From contig CM066039.1 of NCBI GenBank assembly GCA_033557465.1, positions 397,253,440 to 397,317,439 of the forward strand: DNA of 64,000 nucleotides, written 5' to 3'. Positions within the stretch are counted from its first letter, which is position 1; each line of letters opens with the position of its first letter. Below are positions 40,909-51,720 of the stretch, piece after piece. Both the position numbers and the translations under genes were made by a program. Below the pieces are notes generated by a model. The model ran no database searches, was not told the origin of the DNA, and was given only the letters and a program-made list of their open reading frames with translations. This DNA is from Ichthyophis bannanicus. Its lineage: Eukaryota > Chordata > Amphibia > Gymnophiona > Ichthyophiidae.

Positions 40909-42240
40909 TACTTTTCTAGGTGCTCCAAGTAGAATTCTAGCAGCTGAGTTCATGGCTAGTTGCAGAGGGTTTATTGTGTTCTTTGGGAGGCCATGTAGTA
41001 TGGCATTTGCGTAATCAAAATGAGGGGTGACAAGAGCTTGATACACAGTACGAAAATCCTTAGGATCAAGCAGCTGTCTCAAGTGACGAAGAGATCTTAT
41101 TTTATTGTATATGGATTTGACCATATTACTTATCTGGGCCTTCATATTGAGCTGTTGGTCAAGTATTACTCCGAGGTACTGAATTGTAGGCTTGCTTATG
41201 AGTTCAGCTTCCCTGACTTTGATGGAGCTGGGTGGTATGAAAGTTGAGTCTCTTGTGAGGAAGAGGACCTCCGTTTTATTAAAGTTTATCCTCAGTTTCT
41301 GTGAATGTAACCAATCTGCAACTGCATCAAAACATGTGGTTAGGGGTGATAGGTCTGGTTTGTCTAGTAGGAAAGGCGTGTAAAGCAGAACATCGTCGGC
41401 ATAAATTAGGCAGTTTACGTTGAATGAGCGGATGAGATTACATAAAGGCTGCATGTAGATATTGAACAGCAGGGCTGACAACGAAGATCCCTGTGGAACG
41501 CCTTTTTCTTGGAGGAAAGGTGTTGAGGTACAGGGACCGGAACGGACATGTTGCCATCGATCAGACAAGTAGGACGTATACCATGAGAGGGCCTTTCCTT
41601 GTACTCCCTTCTCGCTGAGACGGGAGAGGAGTACTTCATGACAGACAGTGTCAAAGGCTGCAGCGATGTCCAGGAAAATCAGTGCAAAACCTTGTTTGAT
41701 ATTATCCATCCCGATGGTTAGGGTGTTAATTAGTGTGGTTAGCAACGTTTCGACCCCGTGAGATTCTCGGAAGCCGTGTTGGCAGGGGTCAAGGGGTGCA
41801 CTGATCTCAATATGCTGTTGAAGTTGATGATGTACAACCTTCTCGATGATCTTAGCCAGTAGAGGGATGCTTGATATTGGCCTGTATGATTCCATCTTTG
41901 CTGGGTCTAGCTTACTGTTTTTTAACAGCGGTCTTATTGCTGTCTGCTTCAGCTTTTTGGGGAATGACCCGGTTGCGAAAGATAGCCCAATGAGTTTGGA
42001 GAGGAAGGGACTAAGTTCTGTCCACAGGGATTTTATCCAGAATGCTGGACAAGGGTCGTTGGGAGCTGTAGTGGTGTTTATGGAGGAAATGATGTCTTGA
42101 AGGTTTCTATCTGATGGAGCAGAAAACATGGAGATTGTAGGTTTGCATCCATTTGTAGCTACTGATGTGGTATGCAATTGAGTTGTTGGGGGAGAGCTAG
42201 CAATAGTAGATGTGTAAGACTGGTTTACCTTAGTCTGAAG
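40909..42240 (-). pseudogene. L2-D reverse transcriptase, almost intact
   Basis: Open from 42240 down to the tail insertion. Landmarks: DPCPAFWIKSLWTELSPFLS, IRPLLKNSKLDPAKMESYRP, LLAKIIEKVVHHQLQQHIE, QHGFRESHGVETLLTTLIN, LIFLDIAAAFDTVCHEVLL, GVPQGSSLSALLFNIYMQP, NCLIYADDVLLYTPF (intact YADD), IQYLGVILDQQLNMKAQ, TPHFDYANAILHGLPK and NSAARILLGAPRK. Upstream, one stop (in EYAN-stop-LQTKV, near 42243) separates it from the linker (KPHELFSLVKTLTK). Apart from that stop and the insertion it looks functional in all RT blocks. Confidence 0.9.
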
Positions 42241-42411
42241 TTAGTTAGCATATTCTTGTGGGTCAGGAAGGTTTGGTTGTGATGGAGAGGGTTCCTTTGT
42301 TAAGGTCTTAACTAGGCTGAATAGCTCGTGCGGTTTGTTTAGTGATCGTTGCAGCTTCTCAGCATGATATTGTTTCATTTGTTTTGTGACTTCGTCTCGA
42401 AGTCACAAAAC

Positions 42412-42680
42412 GAATTAACCAAAAAAATATTTAACCATTAATATTAACCATTCACAGCACTTTACTAGTTGAAGTGGATGGAGGAGGATCACTGTCTTCT
42501 TCATCTTCTGCTCTTGGTTTCGCATGAAAAGTTGTAGCAGCAGATGTGGATGGCTGTGTTTCATTGTCCCTTTGACGTGTCTTCTTTGGCGGCTTAAAAT
42601 GTAAAGCTAGTTTCTGTTGCTTTGCAAGTGCTCTCCTTTGATACAGCAGCTGCTTGTTTGGTTCCAGATCTATCCAGATG
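42412..42680 (-). other. Unidentified basic/acidic low-complexity ORF segment
   Basis: Minus frame 42676-42452 reads LLYQRRALAKQQKLALHFK, PPKKTRQRDNETQPSTSA and RAEDEEDSDPPPSTSTSKVL, then a stop. The composition (Lys/Arg-rich, then acidic Ser/Pro/Thr-rich) could suit the end of a nuclear protein or transposase, but I match it to no family. It lies between L2-D and L2-E and is not LINE-like. 42412-42451 is AT-rich. Confidence 0.3.
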
Positions 42681-43574
42681 CCACATATGACCAAATAAAT
42701 AACCAAGGAAATAACCCAAAAAAGACGATTCATCCAACTCAACAAAGACACATTCCTTAATAACATACTCCCACAGCTAAATAACTCACCGGCAGACATA
42801 AACACTTGCAACACCACAATCTCAAAGGCAGCAATAAATACAAAAAAACAGAAAAAATCCAAAGCATAGACCTACAGAAATATGGTATACCAAAGAACTT
42901 ACAATTCTAAAGAAAGAAATAAGAAAGAGAGACCACAAATGGAGAGCAGCACAAACCTGGACAACAGAATTTCTTATATGACAACCCTACAAAAATATAA
43001 AGAAGCAATCTTAGACAGAAAGAAAGCTTACCATACCAAAATAATTAATAAATCACTCAATCACCAAGGGAGCGCTTTAATATAGTCAATTCACTAACCC
43101 AAACCCCCACCACCAACACAAACAGTTGTACCATTAAGCCACAAATTTTCGCAACCCACTTGGTAGACAAGCTAAAAAGGAAAACATTGACTGACTTCAC
43201 ACCTCCACAAGAATACTCCACAAATCTCAACATCTGGAGTTCTTTCCACACAATTGATCAAAGACAACTGCTAAACATTATCAACATAATCAATACTACC
43301 ACATCCTCACTCGACCCATTCCCAGTAGGCTAGATCAAGGCAACCAAAACTGAATTAGCCCCTATCATACTACCCATAGTAAACCAATCCCTTACACAAG
43401 GCTTAATGCCAATTAAATTCAAACAGTCTATGATTCGCCCTATCCTTAAAAACAGAGCCCTTGACAAATCCAACCCTAGCTCTTACAGACCTAAAGCGAG
43501 CATTCCACTAATATCCAAAATAATCGAGTAGGTTGTGCAAATGCAATTACAAGATCATATTGACCACAATGCTC
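42681..43574 (+). pseudogene. L2-E linker and RT start
   Basis: Plus-strand L2: YTKELTILKKEIRKRDHKWR (about 42890), SFHTIDQRQLLNIINIINTT (43235-43290), IRPILKNRALDKSNPSSYRP (43434-43490), IPLISKIIE then a stop and VVQMQLQDHIDHNAPLD. The frame continues after the hAT-like insertion (EHHYGFRPHHGVKTLL at 46278). At least three stops or shifts occur. 42681-42870 carries the earlier linker in poor shape. Confidence 0.8.
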
Positions 43575-43671
43575 CCCTAGACCAGCGATGGCGAACCTAT
43601 GGCACGCGTGCCAGCTGTGGCACGCGAAGGCCTTGCAGCTGGCACGCGGGAAGGTCCGCATTTAAAAGGTC

Positions 43672-44068
43672 CCAAATTTAAAAAAAAAAAAAACCAAACA
43701 AACCGGCTGCTTCTGCCGCGGCAGCCTCAAGAGCTCTGCCGCGGCAGCCTCAAGAGCTCTGCCGCGGGGCCCCCCCCCCCTGCCCGGCAGAGCCTCCCTG
43801 CATCATCTACCTTCAAGTCGCAAAACGCGGGCTTCTTTCAGAGCCGCGAGAGTTTCCTTTCTCGCGGCTCTCCCGCGAGAAAGGAAACTCTCGCGGCTCT
43901 GAAAGAAGCCCGCATTTTGCGACATGAAGGTAGATGATGCAGGGAGGCTCTGCCGGCCAGGGGGGGGGGGCCCGCGGCAGAGCTCTTTAGGCTGCCGCGG
44001 CAGAGCGCTTGAGGCTGCCGCGGCAGAAGCAGCCGCTTTGGTTGGGTTTTTTTTTTTTAATTTGGGAT
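43672..44068. repeat. Large GC-rich palindrome inside the hAT-like element
   Basis: Centre near 43870. Arms of roughly 165-195 bp contain CTCGCGGCTCTGAAAGAAGC, GGTAGATGATGCAGGGAGGC and CTGCCGCGGCAG, then an A/T run on each side (complementary). The loop is about 5 nt (CTCTC). Within each arm TCTGCCGCGGCAGCCTCAAG-type units repeat. Confidence 0.93.
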
Positions 44069-44089
44069 GATCGGGGGGAAGGGGGTTTA

Positions 44090-45200
44090 GGACTTGTAAT
44101 TGGCCGGGGGGGGGGGGAGGACTGGTAATTGGCCGGGGGGGGGGTAGGACTGGTAATTGGCCAGGGGGGGGGGTAGGACTGGTAATTGGCCAGGGGGGGG
44201 GGGTTAGGACTGGTAATTGGCCATGGGGGGGGGCTAAGACTGGAAAGGGGCTGATGGGGGGGGTTAGGACTGGTAATTGGCCAGGGGGGGGGGGTAGGAC
44301 TGGTAATTGGCCAGGGGGGGGGGTTAGGACTGGTAATTGGCCGGGGTTAGGACTGGTAATTGGCCATGGGGGGGGGCTAAGACTGGAAATGGGCTGATGG
44401 GGGGGGGGTTAGGACTAGTAATGGGCCATGGGGGGTGCTAAGGCTGGAAGTGGGCTGGTGATGGTGATGGTGATGGTGATTTGGGGGGGGGTAGGACTAG
44501 TAATGGGCTATGGGGGGGGGCTAAGACTGGAAATGGGCTGATGGGGGGGTTAGGACTGGTAATGGGCTGATGGGGGGGTTAGGACTGGTAATGGGCTATG
44601 GGGGGGCTAAGACTGGAAATGGGCTGAGTGGAAGGAGGGCTTGAACTGCAAATAGCTGATGGGATTGGGGCTTGGAATGGAAATGGGTTGTGAGGGGGAG
44701 GGAGCTAGGACTGGAAATGGGTGCGGGGGGGCTCGGACAGGAAATGGGCTGATGGAGGGGCTAGAATAGGACTGGAAATTGGCTGTTGGGGGGGTGCTAA
44801 GATGGGAAATGGGCTGTGGTGGGGGTTTGGATTGAAATGGACTCATGAAGGGGCTAGAACTGGAAGTAGGCTCATGGGGGGCTTGGATTGGAAATGGGCT
44901 GAGTGGAGGGGAGCTAGGATTTGACATGGGCTGATGGTGGGGCTAGGAAAGGACTAGAAATGGGCTCATGGGGGGCTGGGTTTGGAAATGAGCTGATGGA
45001 GGGACTCGGTTGGGACTGCAAATAGATGGGGGAGCTAGGACTGGAAATGGGCTTATGGGGGGTTAGGACTGGAAGTGGGTTGATGAGGGGGGGCTAGGAC
45101 TGGTATTGGGTTGGGAGGTTGCTAGGACTGGAAATGGGTTGGGGGGCTGCTAGGACTGGAAATGGGCTGATGCAGGGACTAGAAGGGAATGGATGCTGGG
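44090..45200. repeat. G-run minisatellite
   Basis: Units of about 24-30 bp: TAGGACTGGTAATTGGCC or a variant followed by 7-11 consecutive G. Variation increases toward 45200. The strand carries dozens of runs of seven or more G, so it could form G-quadruplexes. The Pro/Ser-rich ORF on the minus strand (44607-44927) is repeat translation, not a gene. Confidence 0.93.
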
Positions 45201-46277
45201 TGAGGCTGGAACTAGAAGGGAGCTGGTGTTGGGGGAGGATTAGAATGGGATGGGGCTGGGAGAGTAAAATGGAGAGGGGAAAAATATTTTGTGTGGGAGG
45301 GATAAAAAATCTACAATTGGCCGGGTATTGGGAGAATAAGTGGGGATTGAGGATGGAGGGGTAAATTTTGAGTAGATGAAATAGGAATGAGGAAAGAGCA
45401 AAAGGAGAAAGATTAGTATGTTAAAGCAGATGTAGAGAGAGAATGGAAAAAAAAAAACAAGAAGACAGAAGAAAGGACAAATGGACAGCAGATGGAGAGT
45501 TAGGAGAAGACACGAAGAAACCAGAAGAAAGTGGCTGGAGCAATTGCAACTGAAAAAAAATGCACAAAAGGTAGAAAAATATCTCTTTATTTTGAATTTA
45601 TTAACTGGAATATGTCAGCTCTGGGAAATGTGCATCATTAATTTTTGCGCTTTGTTTAGTACAAGAGGAAATTAATTTATAGTTTTATTTCTACAGTGTT
45701 GTTGTATATTCCAAGTTTGGCTTTTGGGGTTCCCAGTTTAATTATTGTCTTCCTGTTTTTAAATTGTGATTCCTTGTTTGGTGATGGTCTGTTCTGCATG
45801 TGTAACTGAGCTGAGGTATTCTGTTTATATAATTCCTATTTGACATTGCCACTTGTTCTTTCCCCAGTAGGTCATGTATTGTTGTTCTCTGAAATGTATT
45901 GGTTTAATATTTGCAGTGTTGCCTTTTGATAGTTAGGGTATGGTGCTTTGTGAGTCCTGGTAGTACTGTTAGGATACGGCGGGTTTGCTATGGGTTCTAA
46001 ATGGGCAGCGTTTGTAGTAGTTCCTAATGTGCCTGGCGGTTGGTACTGGATTATAGTAATGTAGAAACCTTTTAGTCTTTCTTTATCCATATACTCATTA
46101 AGAGGCATGTTTACTAAAAGTTAGTGTATGGTAACATTATGCAAATATTTATGCAAATGAGGCACCTTATGCAAATGAGGCTTTAATGGACGTGCTGGCA
46201 CTTTGAGGAAATTCTTTGGTTTTGTGCGGCAGTTTGGGCACTCGGGCTCAAAAAGGTTAGCCATCACTGCCCTAGAC

Positions 46278-47512
46278 GAACACCATTATGGATTTCGACC
46301 TCACCATGGAGTCAAAACTCTACTACTAACACTCCTAGACAAACTCATTCGTGGATTAGACAATACAAAAAACACATTTATTCTAGTTTTTCTAGACGTT
46401 GCTTCAGCATTTGACAATGTCAACTATAACATGATCAAAAGACTGAAACAAATTGGAATCCCAGGCACAACACTTCAGTGGTTCAAATCTTACCTTGAGG
46501 ACTGCACACAACAAGTTCAAGTAGGCATAGAAACCTCATTAAAATTCAAACAAGAACAGGGAATCCCCCAAGGATCAGCATTATCCGCATTATTATTTAA
46601 TCTTTATCTCCAACCTTTATGTAACATATTCAAAAACTTCAAAGTAGGATATCATATTTACACCGATGATATCATGCTGTATGTTCCTATTGACATCAAT
46701 AACCCTAACCAACATCCCCTCGCCTCCTGCATCAAAGAAGCCCAAACCTGGATAAACTCAATTAATCTACTGATAAACTTTAATAAAACAGAAGTACTTT
46801 ACACAACTAGGAACACATTTCCCCCCCCCCCCACACACACACTACATTTCACAACACACAAAACTGACATTTCAATTAAAAAAGAAGTAAAATATCTAGG
46901 AGTCATTTTAGACCAAGCCGTTAACATGGACTCCCACGTAAAACTCATCACAAAAAACATATTTTTCAAACTAAGAACACTTCAACATCTAAGACCATTA
47001 CTTGACCCACATGACTTCAGATCAGTGGTTCAAGCCTTGTCACACCACACCTCAACTTCTGCAATAGCCTACTCCATGGATTACCAAAGAAAACTACTAA
47101 CCAACTCCAAATAGCTCAAAATGTTGCAGCCAGAATCATTTATAAAGCATACCCACGTGACCATATTACGCCCACCATGCACATGCTCCATTGGCTCCCA
47201 GTCGCAAGCTGAATAAAATTCAAAATTCTGATGACCACATTTAAATTACTTAACAACGTATCCCGCTCATTCATCTCCACACTATTACAACCAACCACAG
47301 ACACGAGAAACAAAAGAGGATGCGACATGGGCACAATCAAAATGCCAACAGACTACCGAAAAACTAAACAAACCACAAATAACAAAGCATTTTCACGCAT
47401 CGCCTTTTGGAATTCCCTCCCCAACACTCTGAGAGCTATTAAGGACTTCCAAACAGTTAGAAAACAAATTAAGACCCATTTGTTTATTGAATACTATGTT
47501 GACTTTATTTAA
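46278..47512 (+). pseudogene. L2-E reverse transcriptase and C-terminal domain
   Basis: Open to 47112: HHYGFRPHHGVKTLLLTLLD, LVFLDVASAFDNVNYNMI, GIPQGSALSALLFNLYLQP and HIYTDDIMLYVPI. The active site is YTDD at 46659-46670, Ala changed to Thr. KEVKYLGVILDQAVNMDSHV follows, then frameshifts lead to IAFWNSLPNTLRAIKDF and IKTHLFIEYYVDFI (stop at 47510). The Ala-to-Thr change sits next to the catalytic Asp pair; its effect is unknown. Confidence 0.88.
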
Positions 47513-49342
47513 CTGGATTTTTATACTGCTTTCTCCTTAAATCAAAGCAGTTTAGAATGCAATTACAAAGATTACATACAACAAGAGTAAAGGGATATGC
47601 GGGGGATGTTGCAATGTAACTTTATACAATTATGTCATAATAAGGGAAGTAGCAACATAACTATATACATAGTGATCTACTTAACATGAGCTATACAGAG
47701 TGAAGTACTGCGAGAATGCTAATAGACAATCCACAGTACACGGTAAAGTTTGTGATATGAAAGTTGGGGGTGAGGGTAGACTCAAAAAGGGGGAATAGAG
47801 AGGGTGGCTGAGTAGAGAAGGGGGATCATTTGTAAATGATGGATTTTATTCTGTTGGCGGCTAAAGTTATGTAATGTCCCCGTAGTGTTCGATGTAGAGT
47901 GAGGTTTTAAGCATTTTCCGAAAGTCCTTGATATCAGAAGTGTCTCTTAAGTGGTCTGGGAGAGAGTTCCAAAGAGCAGGAGCAGCGACTGATATAGCTC
48001 TTCCAGATGTGGAGTGACTAGTCTTGGAGTAGGCGCTGGGGGTTGTGATCATATTTGTGGTGCGACGCCTCCACGGTCTTGTGCTAGTGTGATTGGTGAT
48101 AAGGGTCTTCAGGCTCTGTGCAGAGAGGTTTTGTTTGATTTTAAAGATGTTTAATAGTGTTTATACTTGATGCGGGAGTTAATGGGGAGCCAGTGGAGGT
48201 GGTTCAAGATAGGGGTGATGTGGTCGTGCTTTGAAGATCCTGTTATAATCCGAGCAGCAGTGTTTTGTGCCATCTGAAGGGGGCATAGTGACATTTTAGG
48301 CAGTCCAAGGTATATGGGGTTTTAGTAATCCAAGACAGGAATAATTAGGGCTTGACAAACAGTGCGAAAGTGATCTTGACATAGTAGTGGTTTAAGTCAT
48401 CTGATGATCCACATCTTGAGATAGGCTTTCTTGGTGGTTTTGCTAATGTGAGATTGGCGGTTCAGTTTGCTGTCTAGAGTAACTCCAAGGTATTTCTCTT
48501 TGGGTTTAATGGGTATCATAGTGTTGTTTAGGTTAAATGTGGGAGGGGGTATAAATTCAGTGTTTCTCATGTTGATGAGAGCTTCTGTCTTGTTGTAGTT
48601 TATCATTAGGTTGTGTTGAGTTATCCAGCATGTCATCTCTTCGAGGCAAACTGCTATTTTTGAGTAGTCTGGATTGTATAGATTGATGGAATTGATCATT
48701 ATATCGTCAGTATATATGGTGTAGTAGATCTCATGTCTTTTGATGACGGAGTAGATGGATTGTATGTATATGTTGAACAAAAGTGCGGAAAGGGAGGAAC
48801 CCTGTGACACACCCTGTCTTGCTGTGAATGGAATGAAGGTGTTGGAGCCACATTTAACCTGAATTTGCCTATTTGTGAGGTAAGTGGCGAACCATTTCAT
48901 GGTGGTGTCATGCAATCCCATATCTTCTATTCTTCCCAGAAGAATACTGTGTGAGACCGTGTCAATGCGGAGGTGATATCGATGAAAATTAGTAGACATC
49001 CTATCTTGATGTTATCTATAATTCTGATCATGCTGTCAAACAGGAAAATTAGAAGGGTTTCAATGCTGTGGTTAGGTAAAAATCCATGTTGGTGAGGGTC
49101 TAATGGGACGTCAATATGGCCCTGGAGTTGACGTTGTACTATTTTTACAATGATCTTAGTTCGGAAGGGGAGGCCGGAGATGGGCCAGTACGCAGTTGGG
49201 TCAGATTTGCTTAGGGCAGTGTTCTTGGGTATAGGACAGATGGTTGCAAGCTTTAGATAGTTTGGCATGCTGCCTTGAGCAAGGGATTGGTAAACAATAT
49301 TGTGGATGAATTGACTGAGCTCTGTTTTTGCTGATTTAATCC
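47513..49342 (-). pseudogene. L2-F, 5'-truncated L2 LINE
   Basis: The 3' end at 47513 (ATACTGCTTTCTCCTTAAAT). C-terminal domain 48052-47867: AAPALWNSLPDHLRDTSDI and LKTSLYIEHYGDIT. RT 48975-48397: DTVSHSILLGRIEDMGLHDT, GVSQGSSLSALLFNIYIQS, YTDDIM (48703-48714) and EKYLGVTLDSKLNRQSH. Upstream 49342-48960 in another frame: LKLATICPIPKNTALSKSDP and QHGFLPNHSIETLLIFLFDS. Frameshift near 48970; PQG is SQG and YADD is YTDD. Cut at 49342 by a CR1. Confidence 0.87.
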
Positions 49343-50210
49343 TTTTTACGGATGATACCAAAGTCTGCAACAGAGCAGACAGCCAGGAAGGTGTAGATAA
49401 CATGAGGCGGGATCTTGCTAAGCTTGAAGAATGGTCTAGAATTTGGCAGCTGAGATTTAATACTAAAAAATGTAGGGTCATACATTTGGGCTGCAACAAT
49501 TCAAAGGAGTGGTACACTATAGGGGGTGATGTACTTCTGTCCATGAAAGAAGAGTGGGACCTAGGCGTGATTGTGTCTGACAATCTCAAAGTAGCTAAAC
49601 AGATAGAAAAGGGATGGCAAAAGCTAAAAGGATGCTTGGGTGCATAGGGAGAGGAATGGCCAGCAGAAGAAAGGAGGTGATAGTGCCTCTGTATAAGTCT
49701 TTGGTGCGGCCTCATTTGGAGTATTGTGTGCAATTCTGGAGACCGCACCTTCAAAAGGATATAAACAGGTTGGAGTCAGTGCAGAGGTTGGCTATTAAAA
49801 TGGTTAGTGGTCTTCACTATAAAGCATATGAAGATAGTATTAAGGATCTTAATATGTATAGTTTAGAGAAAAGGCGGGACAGAGGTGATATGTTTGAAAC
49901 GTTTAAATACCTCCATGGCGATCGAAAGCAAGCTCTGCTACGAGGGGACATAGGATGAGGTTGAAAGGGGATAGACTCAGGAGTAATATGAGGAAATATT
50001 TCTTTATGGAAAGAATGGTAGATGCATGGAATAGTCTTCCAGTGGAGTTGATAGAGATGAGGACAGTATCTAAATTTAAATAAGCATAGGGCAAACACAG
50101 GATCTCTAAAGGAAAAAAGGGGACTCTTGTAGTGGTTGATATGGAAGAGAAGACTGGATAGGCCATGTGGTCTTTGTCTGCCATCATGTTTCTGTGTTTC
50201 TATGTTTCGA
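49343..50210 (+). pseudogene. CR1 C-terminal half and 3' end (second CR1 family)
   Basis: Starts within the RT active site: FTDDTKVCN (49345-49371), where FADD is expected. Continues RRDLAKLEEWSRIWQLRFNT, WDLGVIVSDNLKVAKQ, a frameshift at 49615, RPHLEYCVQFWRPHLQKDIN and KRRDRGDMFETFKYLHGD; the stop at 49956 is a frameshift effect. The 3' UTR ends GGATAGGCCATGTGGTC and CATGTTTCTGTGTTTCTATG. Inserted beside L2-F. Confidence 0.87.
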
Positions 50211-50370
50211 CCCTTCCTAGCCAAAATCATACAAAAAGCAATTACAGCTTCAAGTACACATCAACCTACATGCTTTTGTCGACTCTCAAAAGCACAGCTT
50301 TAGGCCTAACCACAGTGTGGAGACACTACTAACAGCCCTCATGGACAAACTCATACGGGGCATCCAGAAT
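50211..50370 (+). pseudogene. Small L2 RT fragment
   Basis: Encodes RPFLAKIIQKAIT, then in another frame HSVETLLTALMDKLIRGI. These are L2 RT blocks 1-2. Truncated on the right by the DIRS terminal arm at 50371. The left side abuts a CR1 tail. Confidence 0.7.
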
Positions 50371-50913
50371 GTTAAATTAGTCCTTACCTGCTAATTGGCA
50401 TTCCTTGAGGAACTCCAGTTCAGTCCCGCACTTCTGGATTGTGCTCCTCTTCCAGAAGCTTGGAGACTGAGCATGTCATCTTTTTGATAACACCAGTGTA
50501 CTTAAGCAGCTGGCACCGCCTACCAGCTCCATAATCTATTGACAAAGCAGACTCACAGAAGCAACAAATAAGTAGCCAATCATAATCAAAACCTTGATTT
50601 CCCTCCCACCATAGAAGGGATTCCCTCCCCCCCCCCCAAATGAGGAGGCTTATCTGTAAACTGCCCGAGAAACAGAGCCACCAAAAAGGGCACCGAAAAG
50701 CCCAATAGCACTCCTGCCGAACCTGGTTGCCATAACAGACATCGCTGCGACACCTTGCCATCCCACTCTTCAAGACCCCCAACACCACTAGCCCACAATG
50801 GCCCACTCTTCAGGCCCATCGTCGCGAGACAGACTATCATGCATAGCCCATCAGGGAGGGCTTGACTGGAGTTCCTCAAGAAATGCCAATTAGCAGGTAA
50901 GATCTAATTTAAC
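50371..50913 (-). repeat. DIRS 3' end: 48 bp inverted arms flanking a 447 bp terminal domain
   Basis: 50371-50418 and 50866-50913 are inverted copies (both contain CTGCTAATTGGCAT or its complement and CTTGAGGAACTCCAG). The domain between them includes CAGAAGCTTGGAGACTGAG at 50452-50470, close to CAGCAGCTTGGAGACTGAG in the 5' leader of the plus-strand DIRS at 58905. It is thus an inverted copy of the leader placed after the recombinase, the same plan as 2070-2680. Confidence 0.75.
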
Positions 50914-51720
50914 TTTCCTTATCGTCCCTCCAGTCCAGTCACACACTTCTGGGATGTAACAGAGCAGTTTTAGCAATGGGAGAGACCCAAGAAATCAGCC
51001 TGAAGTACTGCTGACCCGAAATGGGCATCCCCTACCACCTGCACATCCAGACGATAATGCTTAGCAAACGTATGAAGGGCAGTGCACGTGGCTGCCCTTC
51101 AAATCTCGCACTAAACTGTACTTCACTCAAGAGGTGGCCTGTGCTTGCGTGGAATATGCCCGCAATCCTGCCAGCACTGCTTTTCCCTTCAAAATGTATG
51201 CCAATGCAATGGCATCCCTGATCCAATGCGAAATCAATGCCTTGGCCGCTGCTTCTCCCTTCAGTGGCCCCCAAAAAGTATGAACAGGCGATCTGATCTA
51301 CGAAACGAGGCTGTCCTCTTCAAATAATGCTGCAGCATCTTCCAAACATCCAAGAGCTGCAACTGCGGATCCTCAGCCTCACCCCCGATCTTCCTAGAGC
51401 CAGCAGGGCCAATGGCTGGTTCACATGAAAAGCCGATACTACCTTAGGGAAAAACAAAAGCACCAGACAGAGAATCACCCTTTCCTTCCAGATGGAAAGG
51501 AAAGACTCCCGACAAGATAAGGCTTGAAACTCTGAAATCCTCCGCACTGAGGAGATCGCGACCAGGAAAATGGTCTTAAGGGTCAAATCCTTCAGCGAAA
51601 CTCGACTCAACAGCTCAACAGCTTGAACATGCTCAGTCTCCAGCTGCTGGTGGAGGGAGATAACCTGCTCATCTGGGCTGAACTGGAGGGATGATAAGGA
51701 ATAGAGCATTCTCTGTCTAC
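50914..51720 (-). pseudogene. DIRS tyrosine recombinase, C-terminal half
   Basis: 51709-51320 is open: VSLKDLTLKTIFLVAISSVR with RR at the first catalytic Arg position, LSCRESFLSIWKERVILCLV and PKVVSAFHVNQPLALLAL. After frameshifts, 51120-51000 gives AATCTALHTFAKHYRLDVQ with the Tyr nucleophile and GSAVLQADFLGLSH. The segment with H-x-x-R is in a broken frame between them. The element's inverted arms follow at 50913. The recombinase joins DIRS cDNA circles to target DNA; this copy is dead. Confidence 0.83.

Larger units (their letters stand above)
39955..42397 (-). mobile_element. L2-D, 5'-truncated L2 LINE
   Basis: The 3' tail at 39955 (complement of AAATAAATAATTATTT next to ATACCGCGC), the C-terminal domain at 40145-40636 and the RT at 40909-42240. 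An unrelated L2 tail sits at 40640-40887. The 5' end at 42397 carries a 14 bp snap-back inverted copy (42381-42411). Confidence 0.85.
43583..46269 (-). mobile_element. hAT-like non-autonomous element, copy 2, with exact 8 bp target duplication
   Basis: CCCTAGAC occurs at 43575-43582 and 46270-46277, immediately outside the element. Removing 43583-46277 restores the L2 reading APLDEHHYGF, which proves the insertion. Ends: CAGCGATGGCGAACCTATGG on the left, GGTTAGCCATCACTG on the right, i.e. imperfect inverted repeats starting CAG. 8 bp duplications and CAG ends are hAT features. The interior has a 397 bp palindrome, a G-run minisatellite and a segment shared with copies 1 and 3. No transposase frame is visible. 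Confidence 0.9.

Noticed and set aside
44607..44927. Pro/Ser-rich protein on the minus strand
   Set aside because: It is translation of the G-run minisatellite; the composition follows the repeat unit.
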